Below are positions 1 through 7,936 of a stretch of 45,399 nt of DNA, one piece after another. The notes under the pieces were generated by a model. That model searched no databases and was not told the DNA's origin. It saw only the letters and a list, made by a program, of their open reading frames with translations. A program made the translations under genes and the position numbers. Each line of letters starts with the position of its first letter. Within the stretch, counting starts at the first letter, position 1. Source of the DNA: Rhodobacterales bacterium HKCCSP123 (lineage in GTDB: Bacteria > Pseudomonadota > Alphaproteobacteria > Rhodobacterales > Rhodobacteraceae); contig WVSO01000022.1 in NCBI GenBank assembly GCA_015689745.1, positions 1 through 45,399 on the forward strand, given 5' to 3'.

Positions 1-1
1 G

Positions 2-388
2 GCCGAGGCCGCCCCCCGGGCCGAGCTCTGGCTCGACGGCGGCCACAACCCGCATGCCGCCCGCGCCATCGCGGCCCTGCTGGCCGGGATGCCGACGCGG
101 CCCACGCACCTGATCTGCGGGATGCTCAACACCAAGGACGTCACCGGCTACATGGAACCGCTGGCGCGCGTGGCCCGTAGCCTCCACGCCGTCTCCATCC
201 CCGGCCAGACCGCGACCCTCAGCGCCAACGAGACCGCAACCGCCGCGCGCAAGGCGGGCTTCACCGCGCATGAGGCCGAGAGCGTCGCCACGGCCCTCGC
301 GGCGATCACGGCCGAGGACCCCCAGGCGCGCATCCTGATCTGCGGCTCGCTCTATCTCGCGGGCGAGATCCTGAAGGAGAACGGCTAG
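2..388 (+). CDS. folC: Folylpolyglutamate synthase/dihydrofolate synthase, C-terminal part
   Basis: This is the last 128 codons of a gene that begins outside the window. The product would add glutamate to folates (and usually to dihydropteroate) in the cytoplasm, using ATP. The visible part opens with the LDGGHNPHA motif, the Mur-ligase/FolC signature that begins the C-terminal Rossmann-like domain. It continues through a segment resembling FolC ends (GMLNTKD, then ILICGSLYLAGEIL). The GSLYLAGE ending is highly characteristic of FolC. The stop is TAG at 386-388. Bifunctionality cannot be judged because the N-terminal ATP-binding domain is missing. Confidence 0.9.
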   Translation, partial: AEAAPRAELWLDGGHNPHAARAIAALLAGMPTRPTHLICGMLNTKDVTGYMEPLARVARSLHAVSIPGQTATLSANETATAARKAGFTAHEAESVATALAAITAEDPQARILICGSLYLAGEILKENG

Positions 389-440
389 GGCGGGCGTCCA
401 GCCCTTGACGCCGCCGACACGGCGTCCACACTTCAGCCCC

Positions 441-962
441 ATGAAACGCCTCGCCTTCGCAACCGCCACAGCCCTGCTCGCGGCCCAGGCCGCCACCGCC
501 GAAACGGCCCGGTTCCAGTTCTGCTGGATCGGCGCCAACGGCTACACGATGGAGGGCGTGATCGAGTTCCCGGAAGAGTTGCTCGATACCGACATCATCT
601 CGGAACGGCAGGTCACGGGGTTCCGAATCCAGGGCTACAAGGATGGCGTCCCCGTCGGCTTCTGGTCGCTGGACATGGCGACCCCCGAGACATCGTGGAC
701 GCTCAGCTTCGACACCCGCAGCCTGCGCTTTCCCACCGGCGGCAGCCGCAGCCAGCAGACCTACCAGGAATGGAACGCCAACGGCGAGGTCAACGATTGC
801 GGCGCCGTGGGGGGCTTCGGCTTCAACGGCGGCAACTGGGCACAGGATGTCTGCATCGACAACCGGTGGATCGAGGACAGCTCGATCGATCCGTTCACGC
901 CACTCAGGGCCTTTCCGATGGACGTGCGCCTGAACTGCGACCCGGTCGTCCCGGTCAGTTGA
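441..962 (+). CDS. Exported hypothetical protein with four cysteines
   Basis: This 173-residue protein has a clear Sec signal peptide: a Lys-Arg start, a hydrophobic Ala/Leu core and a likely cleavage after the AATA sequence near residue 19. The mature part is rich in aromatic residues, Gly and Asn. It holds four cysteines (in QFCWI, NDCGA, DVCID and LNCDP) that could form two disulfides in the periplasm. The ATG at 441 is chosen over an in-frame start at 405 because it places the signal peptide at the N-terminus. I do not recognise the family. Its 3' end overlaps the convergent membrane-protein gene by 8 bases. Confidence 0.7.
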   Translation: MKRLAFATATALLAAQAATAETARFQFCWIGANGYTMEGVIEFPEELLDTDIISERQVTGFRIQGYKDGVPVGFWSLDMATPETSWTLSFDTRSLRFPTGGSRSQQTYQEWNANGEVNDCGAVGGFGFNGGNWAQDVCIDNRWIEDSSIDPFTPLRAFPMDVRLNCDPVVPVS

Positions 963-1566
963 CCCCCGAGCGCAGCGAAAAGGCGAGGAACAGCACCAGG
1001 ATCGCCCCGATCCAGCTTGCAAGCACCCGCCAGCCGATCCGCATCCACTCGACCGGAACCCGCTCCATCGCCAGGGCCGAAGCCCCTGCCGCCGCGGCGA
1101 GCACAAGGTTCGCCCCGAACAGGATCCCGAGGTGGATCATCACCGGCAACTCGAACAACCCGTGCCCCTCCAGCGCCGCCGCGATCGCGCCAAGGCCGGT
1201 CAGCGCGGCCAGCGCCGTGATCACGGCCCGGTTGCTCACCGGCCAGAGCGCCGCCAGCGCCGCCACGACGACGCCCAGGCCCATGAAGGCGGCGGCAACC
1301 CAGACCCCGACGACCGAGGCCGCGAAGATGCCCGCGACCTGCCCCGCCAGCGCAAGCGGCCAGACCCGCGGCAGCCCCTCGGTGTCCCAAAGGCTGACGG
1401 CCACGCCCAGCGCCAGGATCGGCAACAGGATGCCGGGATAGGTCAGGATGACGCCCGCGCCCTCGACGAATTGCGCATAGCCGTCGGCACCGCCCTGGAA
1501 GGCATGCGCCCCGGCCTGCCCGGCGGGGAACACCCCCGCCGCCGCCAGCGTCAGGATACGGCGCAA
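955..1566 (-). CDS. HupE/UreJ-like membrane protein, second of pair
   Basis: This is a 203-residue, very hydrophobic protein with a predicted signal peptide (an RRILTLAAAGVF-type start, cleavage after GAHA) and about five membrane segments. It follows the HupE-like gene with only a few bases between them. No ATG or GTG fits. The best start is TTG at 1566, immediately downstream of the hupE stop at 1572, which suggests translational coupling. The sequence resembles the second small membrane protein that accompanies HupE/UreJ metal permeases, but it lacks their HPxxGxDH motif. A role as partner of a nickel/cobalt permease is inferred from the pairing. Confidence 0.6.
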   Translation of the reverse strand: MRRILTLAAAGVFPAGQAGAHAFQGGADGYAQFVEGAGVILTYPGILLPILALGVAVSLWDTEGLPRVWPLALAGQVAGIFAASVVGVWVAAAFMGLGVVVAALAALWPVSNRAVITALAALTGLGAIAAALEGHGLFELPVMIHLGILFGANLVLAAAAGASALAMERVPVEWMRIGWRVLASWIGAILVLFLAFSLRSGVN

Positions 1567-1571
1567 GGCGC

Positions 1572-2171
1572 TCAGGCCAGGCCGAACAGGAACGCCGCGC
1601 CCACCAGCGCGATCACCCCGCCGGTGCCCCGCACAGCCATTTTTCCCGCCTCGGATTTCGTCAGGAAGCCCAGCGCGATCCCCGCCATGTGCAACAGGCC
1701 CGTACCGACGACGAAGCCCACCGCATAGCCATAGGGGCTGAACGCCTCGGGCAGTTCGGTGCCATGGGCATGGCCGTGGAAGATGGCGAAGACACCGACG
1801 ATGACCGCGGCCACCCAGATCGGCGCGCGCACCGCAAAGGCGATCAGCAGGCCCAGAACCACGCCCGACAGCGCGATGCCCGTCTCGATCATCGGGATCG
1901 GCACGCCGATCACGCCCAGCGCCCCGCCGAAGGCCATGACCAGCGGAAAGACCACCGGCAGGATCCAGATCGCGGGCGCGCCAAGGAACGCGCCCCACAG
2001 GCCGACCGCCACCATGGCGACGACATGGTCCCAGCCATAGATCGGGTGCCAGAACCCGCTGGCGAAACCGGTGTTGATCCCCTCGCCCACATGCGCGCCC
2101 GCCTGCGCGGCCAGCAGCACCAGGGGAAGGGTCAGCGCGGCGATACGCGCGGTTCGGGTCAGGGTCGTCAT
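1572..2171 (-). CDS. hupE: HupE/UreJ family nickel/cobalt permease
   Basis: This 199-residue inner-membrane protein has a cleavable-looking signal peptide (cleavage near GAHVGEG, residue 26) and about six membrane segments. It carries the family signature HPIYGWDH at residues 42-49 and a second His-rich motif FHGHAHG at 131-137. Both are known metal-binding motifs of the HupE/UreJ secondary Ni2+/Co2+ transporters. ATG at 2171 is preferred over an upstream TTG because GAGG lies about ten bases before it. No urease or hydrogenase genes are in the window, so the metal and client enzyme are unknown. The gene heads a two-gene operon. Confidence 0.85.
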   Translation of the reverse strand: MTTLTRTARIAALTLPLVLLAAQAGAHVGEGINTGFASGFWHPIYGWDHVVAMVAVGLWGAFLGAPAIWILPVVFPLVMAFGGALGVIGVPIPMIETGIALSGVVLGLLIAFAVRAPIWVAAVIVGVFAIFHGHAHGTELPEAFSPYGYAVGFVVGTGLLHMAGIALGFLTKSEAGKMAVRGTGGVIALVGAAFLFGLA

Positions 2172-2203
2172 GGAAACACCTCGCAACAGGGCTTGTCGTC
2201 AGG

Positions 2204-2231
2204 ACAGTAGCGGCCCCCTGCCCGGCGTCAA
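2204..2231 (-). promoter_or_regulatory. Candidate sigma-70 promoter of the hupE pair
   Basis: On the minus strand, TTGACG (2231-2226) is followed after 16 bases by TACTGT (2209-2204). This lies about 33 bases upstream of the hupE start. It is a consensus match by eye only. Confidence 0.35.
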
Positions 2232-2289
2232 CGCGAAGCGCCCTCGGGATGCCGCGCAAGCTTGGGACCGGTCGGGCCGCGCACCGATG

Positions 2290-2811
2290 TCACCCACGGC
2301 TTCGACGGCCAAAAGGTTTCACCGGCGGCACCGCCATAAGCACCGGCAGGCTGTCGAAGAGCCCGCCCTCGGCGGCCCCCCAGCCCTTCATCCAGTCCAG
2401 CGGCTCGGCCAGTGCCCCGCCCGGAGACCACGCGAAATAGCCCAGCGCCCCCGGCGCGGGGACCGGGTCGCAGGGCACCGGATCGCGCAACAGCAGCCCG
2501 GCCTCGCCCCCGAACCACGGGCTGTCGCTTTCGGTGACGATGCCCACCACCTCGACCGACCCGATGATCGCCCGCCGCGGCAGCGCATCGGGCCGCGGCA
2601 CCGTCACGCCATCCCGCGCCCAGCGCCAGACAAGGTAGTCGTAGTCCGCCCGCGTCATCCCCACCGCCGCATGGAGCGCGATTCGCCCCGGCCGCATCCC
2701 CCCCGCTCGGATCGACCCGGGCGAGCGGTTCTCGATCTCCTTCCCGCCATGCAGGATCGCCCAGGCCGAGGGCTGGCGCACCGACAGGGCGATGGGGGGC
2801 AGGTCGGTCAT
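2290..2811 (-). CDS. ASCH (PUA-like) domain protein
   Basis: This 173-residue protein starts with a short stretch leading into SVRQPSAWAILHGGKEIENR. That matches the ASCH-domain opening, with the conserved G-x-K-x-x-E-x-R motif at GGKEIENR. Later segments (GRIALHAA; ALPRRAIIGSVEVVGIV) are the beta strands expected of the PUA-like fold. ASCH proteins are thought to bind RNA or modified nucleotides, and some are cytidine-analogue hydrolases. No precise role can be given here. The ATG at 2811 is preferred over an open frame reaching 2913 because the domain begins at once after it. It lies upstream of and codirectional with the hupE pair. Confidence 0.75.
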   Translation of the reverse strand: MTDLPPIALSVRQPSAWAILHGGKEIENRSPGSIRAGGMRPGRIALHAAVGMTRADYDYLVWRWARDGVTVPRPDALPRRAIIGSVEVVGIVTESDSPWFGGEAGLLLRDPVPCDPVPAPGALGYFAWSPGGALAEPLDWMKGWGAAEGGLFDSLPVLMAVPPVKPFGRRSRG

Positions 2812-2909
2812 GCGCCGTGATCTAGGCGCGCGCCGCGCTCGAGCCAGCGGATCGGCGTATGTATGGGATGTGTACGCGGTGTGTACGCCCTGTGCATCGG
2901 ACGCCCGGA

Positions 2910-4010
2910 TCACCCCAGCCCGTCGCGCCCCGTGCCCCAGTCGGCCCCCTGCATCTCGCGCAACCGGCTGGCGGTGCGCTCGAACTCGAAGCTTCCCGAC
3001 CCCTCCAGGTACAGCCGCTCCGGCTCGTCCTCGGCCGAGCAGATCAGCCGCACATGCCCCTCGTACAGCGCGTCGATGAGGGTCACGAACCTCTTGGCTT
3101 CATTGAATTTCGTCGCGTCGAGCCGCGGGATGCCCTCCAGCACCAGCAGCTTCACCGCCCCCACCAGCGCAAGGTAATCCGCAGGCCCGAGGGGCTGCCC
3201 GCAGAGGTCCCAGAACGACGCCCGCGCCATCCCCGCCCAGTAGCGCGGCAGATGCACCTCGCGCCCCTTCACCTCAAGGCAAAGCTCCTCCTCCCGCCCC
3301 CCGGTCAGGTCGCGCCAGATCGCGTTGATCGCCGCCGTCGAGACAGAGCCAAGAGGCTGAAAATAAACGGTTTCCCCGGCCAACCGGTCCTGCCGGTAAT
3401 CGGTCATCGCCTCAAGCTGATCGACCTCCAGCTTCTCCTCCAGAAGCGCGATGAAGGGCAGGAAGAGCTGCCGGTTCAACCCGTCCTTGTACAGCTCGGA
3501 CGGATGCCGGTTCGACGTGGTCACGATCACCACGCCCGCCGCGAACAGCCGCTCGAACAGCCGTCCGACGATCATCGCATCCGCGATGTCGGTGATCTGC
3601 ATCTCGTCGAAACACAGAAGCTTCAGATCGCGCGAAATCCCCTCCGCGACGGGCTTGATCGCGTCATCCACGCCCGTCTTGCGCGCCTCGTGAAGCCCGG
3701 CCTGCACCTCCTGCATGAAGGCGTGGAAATGGACCCGCCGCTTCTCGGTCGTCGGTGCGTGCTGGTAGAACAGGTCCATCAGCATCGACTTGCCGCGCCC
3801 GACCCCTCCCCACAGGTAAAGCCCTTGTTTTCCCTGCGGAACCTCTGGCTTGCGGAATCGCGCCAGAAGCCCCGGGCGCGGCGCCGGCCGGTTCTCCAGG
3901 CGCTCGCGCAACACCTCGAGCCTCAGCAGCGCCGCCCGCTGCGCCGGATCGGGCCGGAGCAGGCCCTCGGCCACGCGGGTGTCGTAGATCGCTTGCAGGT
4001 GCTGTCCCAT
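2910..4010 (-). CDS. zapE: Cell division protein ZapE / AFG1-family ATPase
   Basis: This is a 366-residue P-loop ATPase of the AFG1/ZapE family (mitochondrial Lace1/Afg1 relatives). Walker A is GGVGRGKS (residues 68-75) and Walker B is LLCFDEMQ (131-138). A sensor-like VVIVTTSNRHPSELY segment and the arginine-rich middle follow. In E. coli ZapE associates with the Z-ring late in division; the family is also linked to membrane-protein turnover. Length is normal. An in-frame ATG seven codons upstream (4031) is possible, but the MGQHLQAIYD start fits family N-termini better. The gene is divergent from the MFS carrier at 4116, leaving about 100 bases for both promoters. Confidence 0.9.
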   Translation of the reverse strand: MGQHLQAIYDTRVAEGLLRPDPAQRAALLRLEVLRERLENRPAPRPGLLARFRKPEVPQGKQGLYLWGGVGRGKSMLMDLFYQHAPTTEKRRVHFHAFMQEVQAGLHEARKTGVDDAIKPVAEGISRDLKLLCFDEMQITDIADAMIVGRLFERLFAAGVVIVTTSNRHPSELYKDGLNRQLFLPFIALLEEKLEVDQLEAMTDYRQDRLAGETVYFQPLGSVSTAAINAIWRDLTGGREEELCLEVKGREVHLPRYWAGMARASFWDLCGQPLGPADYLALVGAVKLLVLEGIPRLDATKFNEAKRFVTLIDALYEGHVRLICSAEDEPERLYLEGSGSFEFERTASRLREMQGADWGTGRDGLG

Positions 4011-4115
4011 CACGCCCGTCCCTACACCCATTCCGCGCCATGGTTAAGCGGCCCTGCACGCCCGCATCACCACAACTGATTTGACGCCCCCGCCGCCCCG
4101 TGCAGAGTGCGCGAC

Positions 4116-5369
4116 ATGACGCGCGACACCCCCCTTTTCACCCCGGTTCTCATCGGCGGCTGCCTGGTCATCATGATCAGCTTCGCCGTCCGCGCCAGCT
4201 TCGGCGTCTTCCAGATCCCCATCGCCGAGGAGTTCGGCTGGCTCCGCGCCGAGTTCAGCCTCGCCATCGCCATCCAGAACCTCGCCTGGGGCATCGGACA
4301 GCCGATCTTCGGCGCCATCGCGGACCGGTTCGGCAACCGTCGCGCCATCGCCCTGGGCGCGCTGATGTATGCAGCCGGTCTTGTCCTCTCGGCCTACGCG
4401 ATCACGCCCGGCCAACACCAGCTTCTTGAAATCATTGTCGGTTTCGGCATCGCCGGCACCGGGTTCGGCGTGATCCTGGCCATCGTCGGGCGTGCTGCCT
4501 CCGACGCCAACCGCTCCCTCACGCTCGGCATCGCCACAGCCGCGGGTTCCGCGGGCCAGGTCCTCGGCGCACCGCTGGCCGAGGGACTGCTCGGCGTCTT
4601 CCCCTGGCAAGCCGTCTTCCTGATCTTCGCCGCGATGATCCTGGCAAGCCTCTTGGCCCTGCCGCTCCTGCGCGCGCCCGCCCTCGCCTCGAAAGCCGAG
4701 CTCGGGGAGAGCATGGCCGCGATCGTCGGCAAGGCCATCCGCGACCCCTCCTTCGCGCTCATCTTCATCGGCTTCTTCTCCTGCGGCTACCAGCTCGGCT
4801 TCATCACCGCGCATTTCCCGGCCTTCGTGACCGAGCTTTGCGGCCCCATCGCGCCCGGCTCCCTGCTGCACGGCATCGGCATCACCACGACCTCGGCCCT
4901 GGGCGCGGTGGCCATCTCGCTCATCGGGCTGGCCAATATCGCGGGAACGATCACCGCGGGCTGGCTCGGAAACCGCTTCCCCAAGCGCTATCTGCTCGCC
5001 GCGATCTACACCGGCCGCACGCTGGCCGCGGGTCTCTTCATCCTCATGCCCGTCACGCCCGCCACGGTCATCGCCTTCTCCCTCGTGATGGGCGCGCTCT
5101 GGCTCGCCACGGTGCCGCTCACCTCGGGGCTGGTCGGTTACATCTACGGGCTCAGGTACATGGGCACGCTCTACGGCCTCGTCTTCTTCTCGCACCAGCT
5201 GGGCAGCTTTCTCGGCATCTGGCTCGGCGGCGCGCTCTACGACATCTACGGCGACTACACCGCGGTCTGGTGGGTCGGCGTCGGCATCGGCGCGCTCTCT
5301 GCCCTGGTCCACCTGCCGATCCGCGAGACCCCGCTCAGGGACCGCAACCCGGCCATCGCAACGGCCTGA
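4116..5369 (+). CDS. Major facilitator superfamily transporter
   Basis: This 417-residue inner-membrane protein has about twelve hydrophobic segments in two halves, separated by a short polar loop near residue 200 (the ALASKAELGE region). The loop 2-3 signature of the superfamily is visible as GAIADRFGNRRAI, and a similar GWLGNRFPKRYL lies in the second half. Overall it resembles the oxalate/formate antiporter and monocarboxylate-porter branch of the MFS, which commonly moves organic anions. The substrate cannot be deduced. ATG at 4116 was chosen; a GTG three codons upstream is also in frame. The gene ends in convergence with the ornithine cyclodeaminase-like gene, across a run of stem-loops. 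Confidence 0.85.
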   Translation: MTRDTPLFTPVLIGGCLVIMISFAVRASFGVFQIPIAEEFGWLRAEFSLAIAIQNLAWGIGQPIFGAIADRFGNRRAIALGALMYAAGLVLSAYAITPGQHQLLEIIVGFGIAGTGFGVILAIVGRAASDANRSLTLGIATAAGSAGQVLGAPLAEGLLGVFPWQAVFLIFAAMILASLLALPLLRAPALASKAELGESMAAIVGKAIRDPSFALIFIGFFSCGYQLGFITAHFPAFVTELCGPIAPGSLLHGIGITTTSALGAVAISLIGLANIAGTITAGWLGNRFPKRYLLAAIYTGRTLAAGLFILMPVTPATVIAFSLVMGALWLATVPLTSGLVGYIYGLRYMGTLYGLVFFSHQLGSFLGIWLGGALYDIYGDYTAVWWVGVGIGALSALVHLPIRETPLRDRNPAIATA

Positions 5370-5413
5370 TATTTCTCCGTTTCTCAAGTATCCCGGGGGA
5401 GTCGCGCAGCGAC

Positions 5414-5496
5414 GGGGGCGGAGCCCCCTGAATTTTCGGACGAAAATTCACCCCGCGCCGCGCAAGCGGCGCGCGCGTCGCCCGCGCAAGCGGGCG
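5414..5496. terminator. Four consecutive stem-loops between convergent genes
   Basis: Four perfect inverted repeats sit head to tail in the gap between two convergent genes. They are GGGGGC/GCCCCC with a GGA loop (5414-5428), TGAATTTTC/GAAAATTCA with a GGAC loop (5429-5450), CGCGCCGC/GCGGCGCG with a GCAA loop (5454-5473) and CGCCCGC/GCGGGCG with a GCAA loop (5479-5496). The second is followed by no long T-run on either strand but has an AT-rich stem. Together they probably act as a bidirectional terminator or as mRNA 3'-end protection. GCAA is a GNRA-type stable tetraloop. Confidence 0.7.
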
Positions 5497-5503
5497 AAAC
5501 CGC

Positions 5504-6415
5504 TCACGTCACCGCGTCGAGGATATGGCGCGCCACCATCAGGTCCAGGTGCGCGCCCCCGCCGTTCTTGAAGATCGTGATCTCATCCTCCGATCCGCGC
5601 GCGAACGCCCCCGAGGACAGGTCGTAGTAATCCGCCAGGACATGCTCCGGGCCGATCACCCCCGCCTCCAGGGGGATCTTCAGCTCCCCGATATGCCCAA
5701 GGGTGGTGCTGCGGCTGTCCACGAAGACCCGCGCGCGCGTCAGCGCGTCGTCGTCGGCCTCGCGCATGTCGGGCCTGTAGGCCCCGATCAGGTCCACGTG
5801 GCTCCCCGGCCGCAGCCAGGCACCCTGCAGGACAGGCTCGGTCGCCATCGTCGCGCAGGTCACGATATCGGCAAGACCCACCGCGCCCTCGAGGTCATCG
5901 GCGACCTCCGTGTCGGGCCAGTCCTCGGCCAGCGCCTCGGCAAAGGCGCGCGTGCGGTTCCACACCAGGAAGCGCGCGCCGGGAAAGCCCGCGCCATAGG
6001 CCTCGCGCAGCGACCGGCCGACGGTTCCCGCGCCCACGATCAGGATCGTCCGCACCCCCTTCGGCGCGAGCCTGAGGGCCGCGCAGAGACTGTCGCCCGC
6101 CGTCTTCCACTTCGTCAGCAGGTGAAAGTCCACCAGCGCCGACAGCGTCCCGTCCGCATCGGAATAGATCGCCGCCGAGCCGTTCACCACCGGCTCCCCC
6201 CGCGCGGCGTTGCCGGGAAAGATCGTCGCCGTCTTCACCAGTTGGCCCAACCCGTCGATCCAGGCCGCGCGGCTCAGGAGCGTGTCCTTGCCCCGGTAGA
6301 GAAACGTGTCCCCGATCTCGGCCCGGGGCAGGGCATGCCCCGCCTCGATCGCGCGGCAGAGCGCCAGCCAGTCGAGATGCGCCTCGGCCTCCGGTCCGAT
6401 CATCCTCACGGTCAT
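5504..6415 (-). CDS. Ornithine cyclodeaminase/mu-crystallin family protein
   Basis: This 303-residue cytoplasmic enzyme has a Rossmann NAD(P)-binding motif, GAGTVG (residues 128-133). It has the family's substrate-side residues in LVKTATIFPGN (Lys61) and the acidic SHVDLIGAYRPDMRE segment. The family includes ornithine cyclodeaminase (ornithine to proline plus ammonia), alanine dehydrogenase and ketimine reductases; sequence alone does not separate these. It is the last gene of an operon with a HAD phosphatase and S-formylglutathione hydrolase. Its ATG overlaps the HAD gene's stop by four bases (ATGA), so the two are probably translationally coupled. Confidence 0.85.
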   Translation of the reverse strand: MTVRMIGPEAEAHLDWLALCRAIEAGHALPRAEIGDTFLYRGKDTLLSRAAWIDGLGQLVKTATIFPGNAARGEPVVNGSAAIYSDADGTLSALVDFHLLTKWKTAGDSLCAALRLAPKGVRTILIVGAGTVGRSLREAYGAGFPGARFLVWNRTRAFAEALAEDWPDTEVADDLEGAVGLADIVTCATMATEPVLQGAWLRPGSHVDLIGAYRPDMREADDDALTRARVFVDSRSTTLGHIGELKIPLEAGVIGPEHVLADYYDLSSGAFARGSEDEITIFKNGGGAHLDLMVARHILDAVT

Positions 6416-7035
6416 GCCGCCGCCTCCTCCGCCGTCAGAAGCCCCGCGGCCACCAGCCTCCCGGCCCAGCCTTCGGGCCCTTCGAAGAGATGCGCCTGCC
6501 AGCCCCGCGCCTCCGCTACGGCGATGTTCGCCTCGCGGTCATCGGCGAAGAGGATCGCAGAGGGGGCCACGCCCAGGCCCTCCTCGACCATCTCGTAGAT
6601 GCGGGGATCGGGCTTGGTCACCCGCATCCGCCCCGAGACGAACTCGATGTCGAACTCGTTGAGGAAATCGAACTGCGTCTGCGCATAGGCGTAGCTCTCG
6701 ACCCCGAAATTCGTCAGGCAATGCACCGGTACGCCCTTGGCGCGCAGCCGCCTGAGCAGCGTCACCGAATGGTCGATCACGGGCGTGGCCAGCTCGATCC
6801 AGCTGTCGTGCCAGTCGCGGATCTCCGCGCGCCATTCGGGATGCGCCTCGGCCGTCTCGTAGATCACCTCGCGGAAGGGCTCGCCCCGGTCCACGCGCTC
6901 GTTCATCCAGTGCAGGTCCACCTCCGCAAAGAGCGCGCGCCGCCGCGCCTCGCCATAGACCCGGTCGTAATAGCGTTCCGGCTGCCACTCGATCAGCACG
7001 TTGCCGATGTCGAAGATCACGGCCTCGGGCGTCAT
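6412..7035 (-). CDS. HAD-superfamily hydrolase
   Basis: This 207-residue protein has all four HAD motifs. Motif I is VIFDIGNVL, in which the second Asp of the usual DxD is replaced by Gly. Motif II is the Thr of CLTNFG. The motif III Lys is in VTKPDPRIYE. Motif IV is ILFADDREANI. The cap region is helical (subfamily IA, like YihX-type phosphatases and haloacid dehalogenases). D-x-G instead of D-x-D also occurs in YihX-like enzymes. The substrate is unknown. It is joined by four-base overlaps to the genes on both sides. Confidence 0.85.
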   Translation of the reverse strand: MTPEAVIFDIGNVLIEWQPERYYDRVYGEARRRALFAEVDLHWMNERVDRGEPFREVIYETAEAHPEWRAEIRDWHDSWIELATPVIDHSVTLLRRLRAKGVPVHCLTNFGVESYAYAQTQFDFLNEFDIEFVSGRMRVTKPDPRIYEMVEEGLGVAPSAILFADDREANIAVAEARGWQAHLFEGPEGWAGRLVAAGLLTAEEAAA

Positions 7036-7871
7036 TCGTTCACCCCGTAAAGCGCCTCGGCATGGAAGCTCACGTGATCCTCCATGAAGCTCGAGACGAA
7101 GTAATAGCTGTGGTCATAGCCCGGCTGCATCCGAAGCGTCGCATGCTGTCGCCGCGCCGCCATCGCCTCGGCGAGCGCCTCGGTCTTCAGCAAATCGCCG
7201 AACTGGTCCGCCGTCCCCGTGTCGATCAGCACCGGCCCAGGAAACCCGCGTTCGCGCATCAGCAGCGTCGCGTCATGCGCCTCCCACAGCGCGGTATTCT
7301 CGCCGAGATAGGCGGTGAACTGCTTGCGGCCCCAGTCGCTTTCCATCGGGTTGCAGATCGGCGCAAAGGCCGAGACGCTGGCGAAACGGTCGGGGTGATG
7401 CATGGCGATGGTCAGCGCGCCATGTCCGCCCATGGAATGCCCCGTGATCCCCTGCCGCGCCTCGTCGAGCGGGAAGCGGCTGAAGAGGCGCTCGGGCAGC
7501 TCCTCGGTCAGGTAGCTCCACATCTGGAAATGCTCGGCCCAGGGGTCCTGCGTCGCGTTCACGTAGAACCCCGCGCCCTGGCCCAGGTCATAGGCGTCGT
7601 CATCCGGCACGCCCGGCCCACGGGGCGAGGTGTCGGGGAAGACCAGCGCAATCCCCTGTTCCGCGGCCCATTGCTGGGCGCCCGCCTTTTCCATCGCGTT
7701 GGCATGGGTGCAGGTCAGGCCCGACAGGTACCACAGCACCGGCACCGGCCCGTCGCCCGCCTCGGCGGGCAGGTAGAGGCCGAAGGTCATCTCGCACCCC
7801 AGCGCGTCCGAGGCATGGCGGTAGACGCCCTGCGTGCCCCCGAAACAGCGGTTCTCGGAAATCGTGTCCAT
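7032..7871 (-). CDS. fghA: S-formylglutathione hydrolase
   Basis: This 279-residue alpha/beta hydrolase of the esterase D family hydrolyses S-formylglutathione to glutathione and formate, the last step of glutathione-linked formaldehyde oxidation. The catalytic triad is visible: Ser146 in GHSMGGHG, Asp222 in DTGTADQF and His254 in GYDHSYYF. The oxyanion segment LSGLTCTHAN is typical of the family. Length is standard (about 280). The class III alcohol dehydrogenase that normally supplies the substrate is not in the window. The gene follows the AEC carrier by 65 bases and overlaps the HAD gene by four. Confidence 0.93.
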   Translation of the reverse strand: MDTISENRCFGGTQGVYRHASDALGCEMTFGLYLPAEAGDGPVPVLWYLSGLTCTHANAMEKAGAQQWAAEQGIALVFPDTSPRGPGVPDDDAYDLGQGAGFYVNATQDPWAEHFQMWSYLTEELPERLFSRFPLDEARQGITGHSMGGHGALTIAMHHPDRFASVSAFAPICNPMESDWGRKQFTAYLGENTALWEAHDATLLMRERGFPGPVLIDTGTADQFGDLLKTEALAEAMAARRQHATLRMQPGYDHSYYFVSSFMEDHVSFHAEALYGVNE

Positions 7872-7936
7872 CCTGCCTGCCCTCCTCTGGCCCTTGGCCA
7901 AGCCGTAACGCGCCGCGCCCTGCGCGCGCAAGCCGA

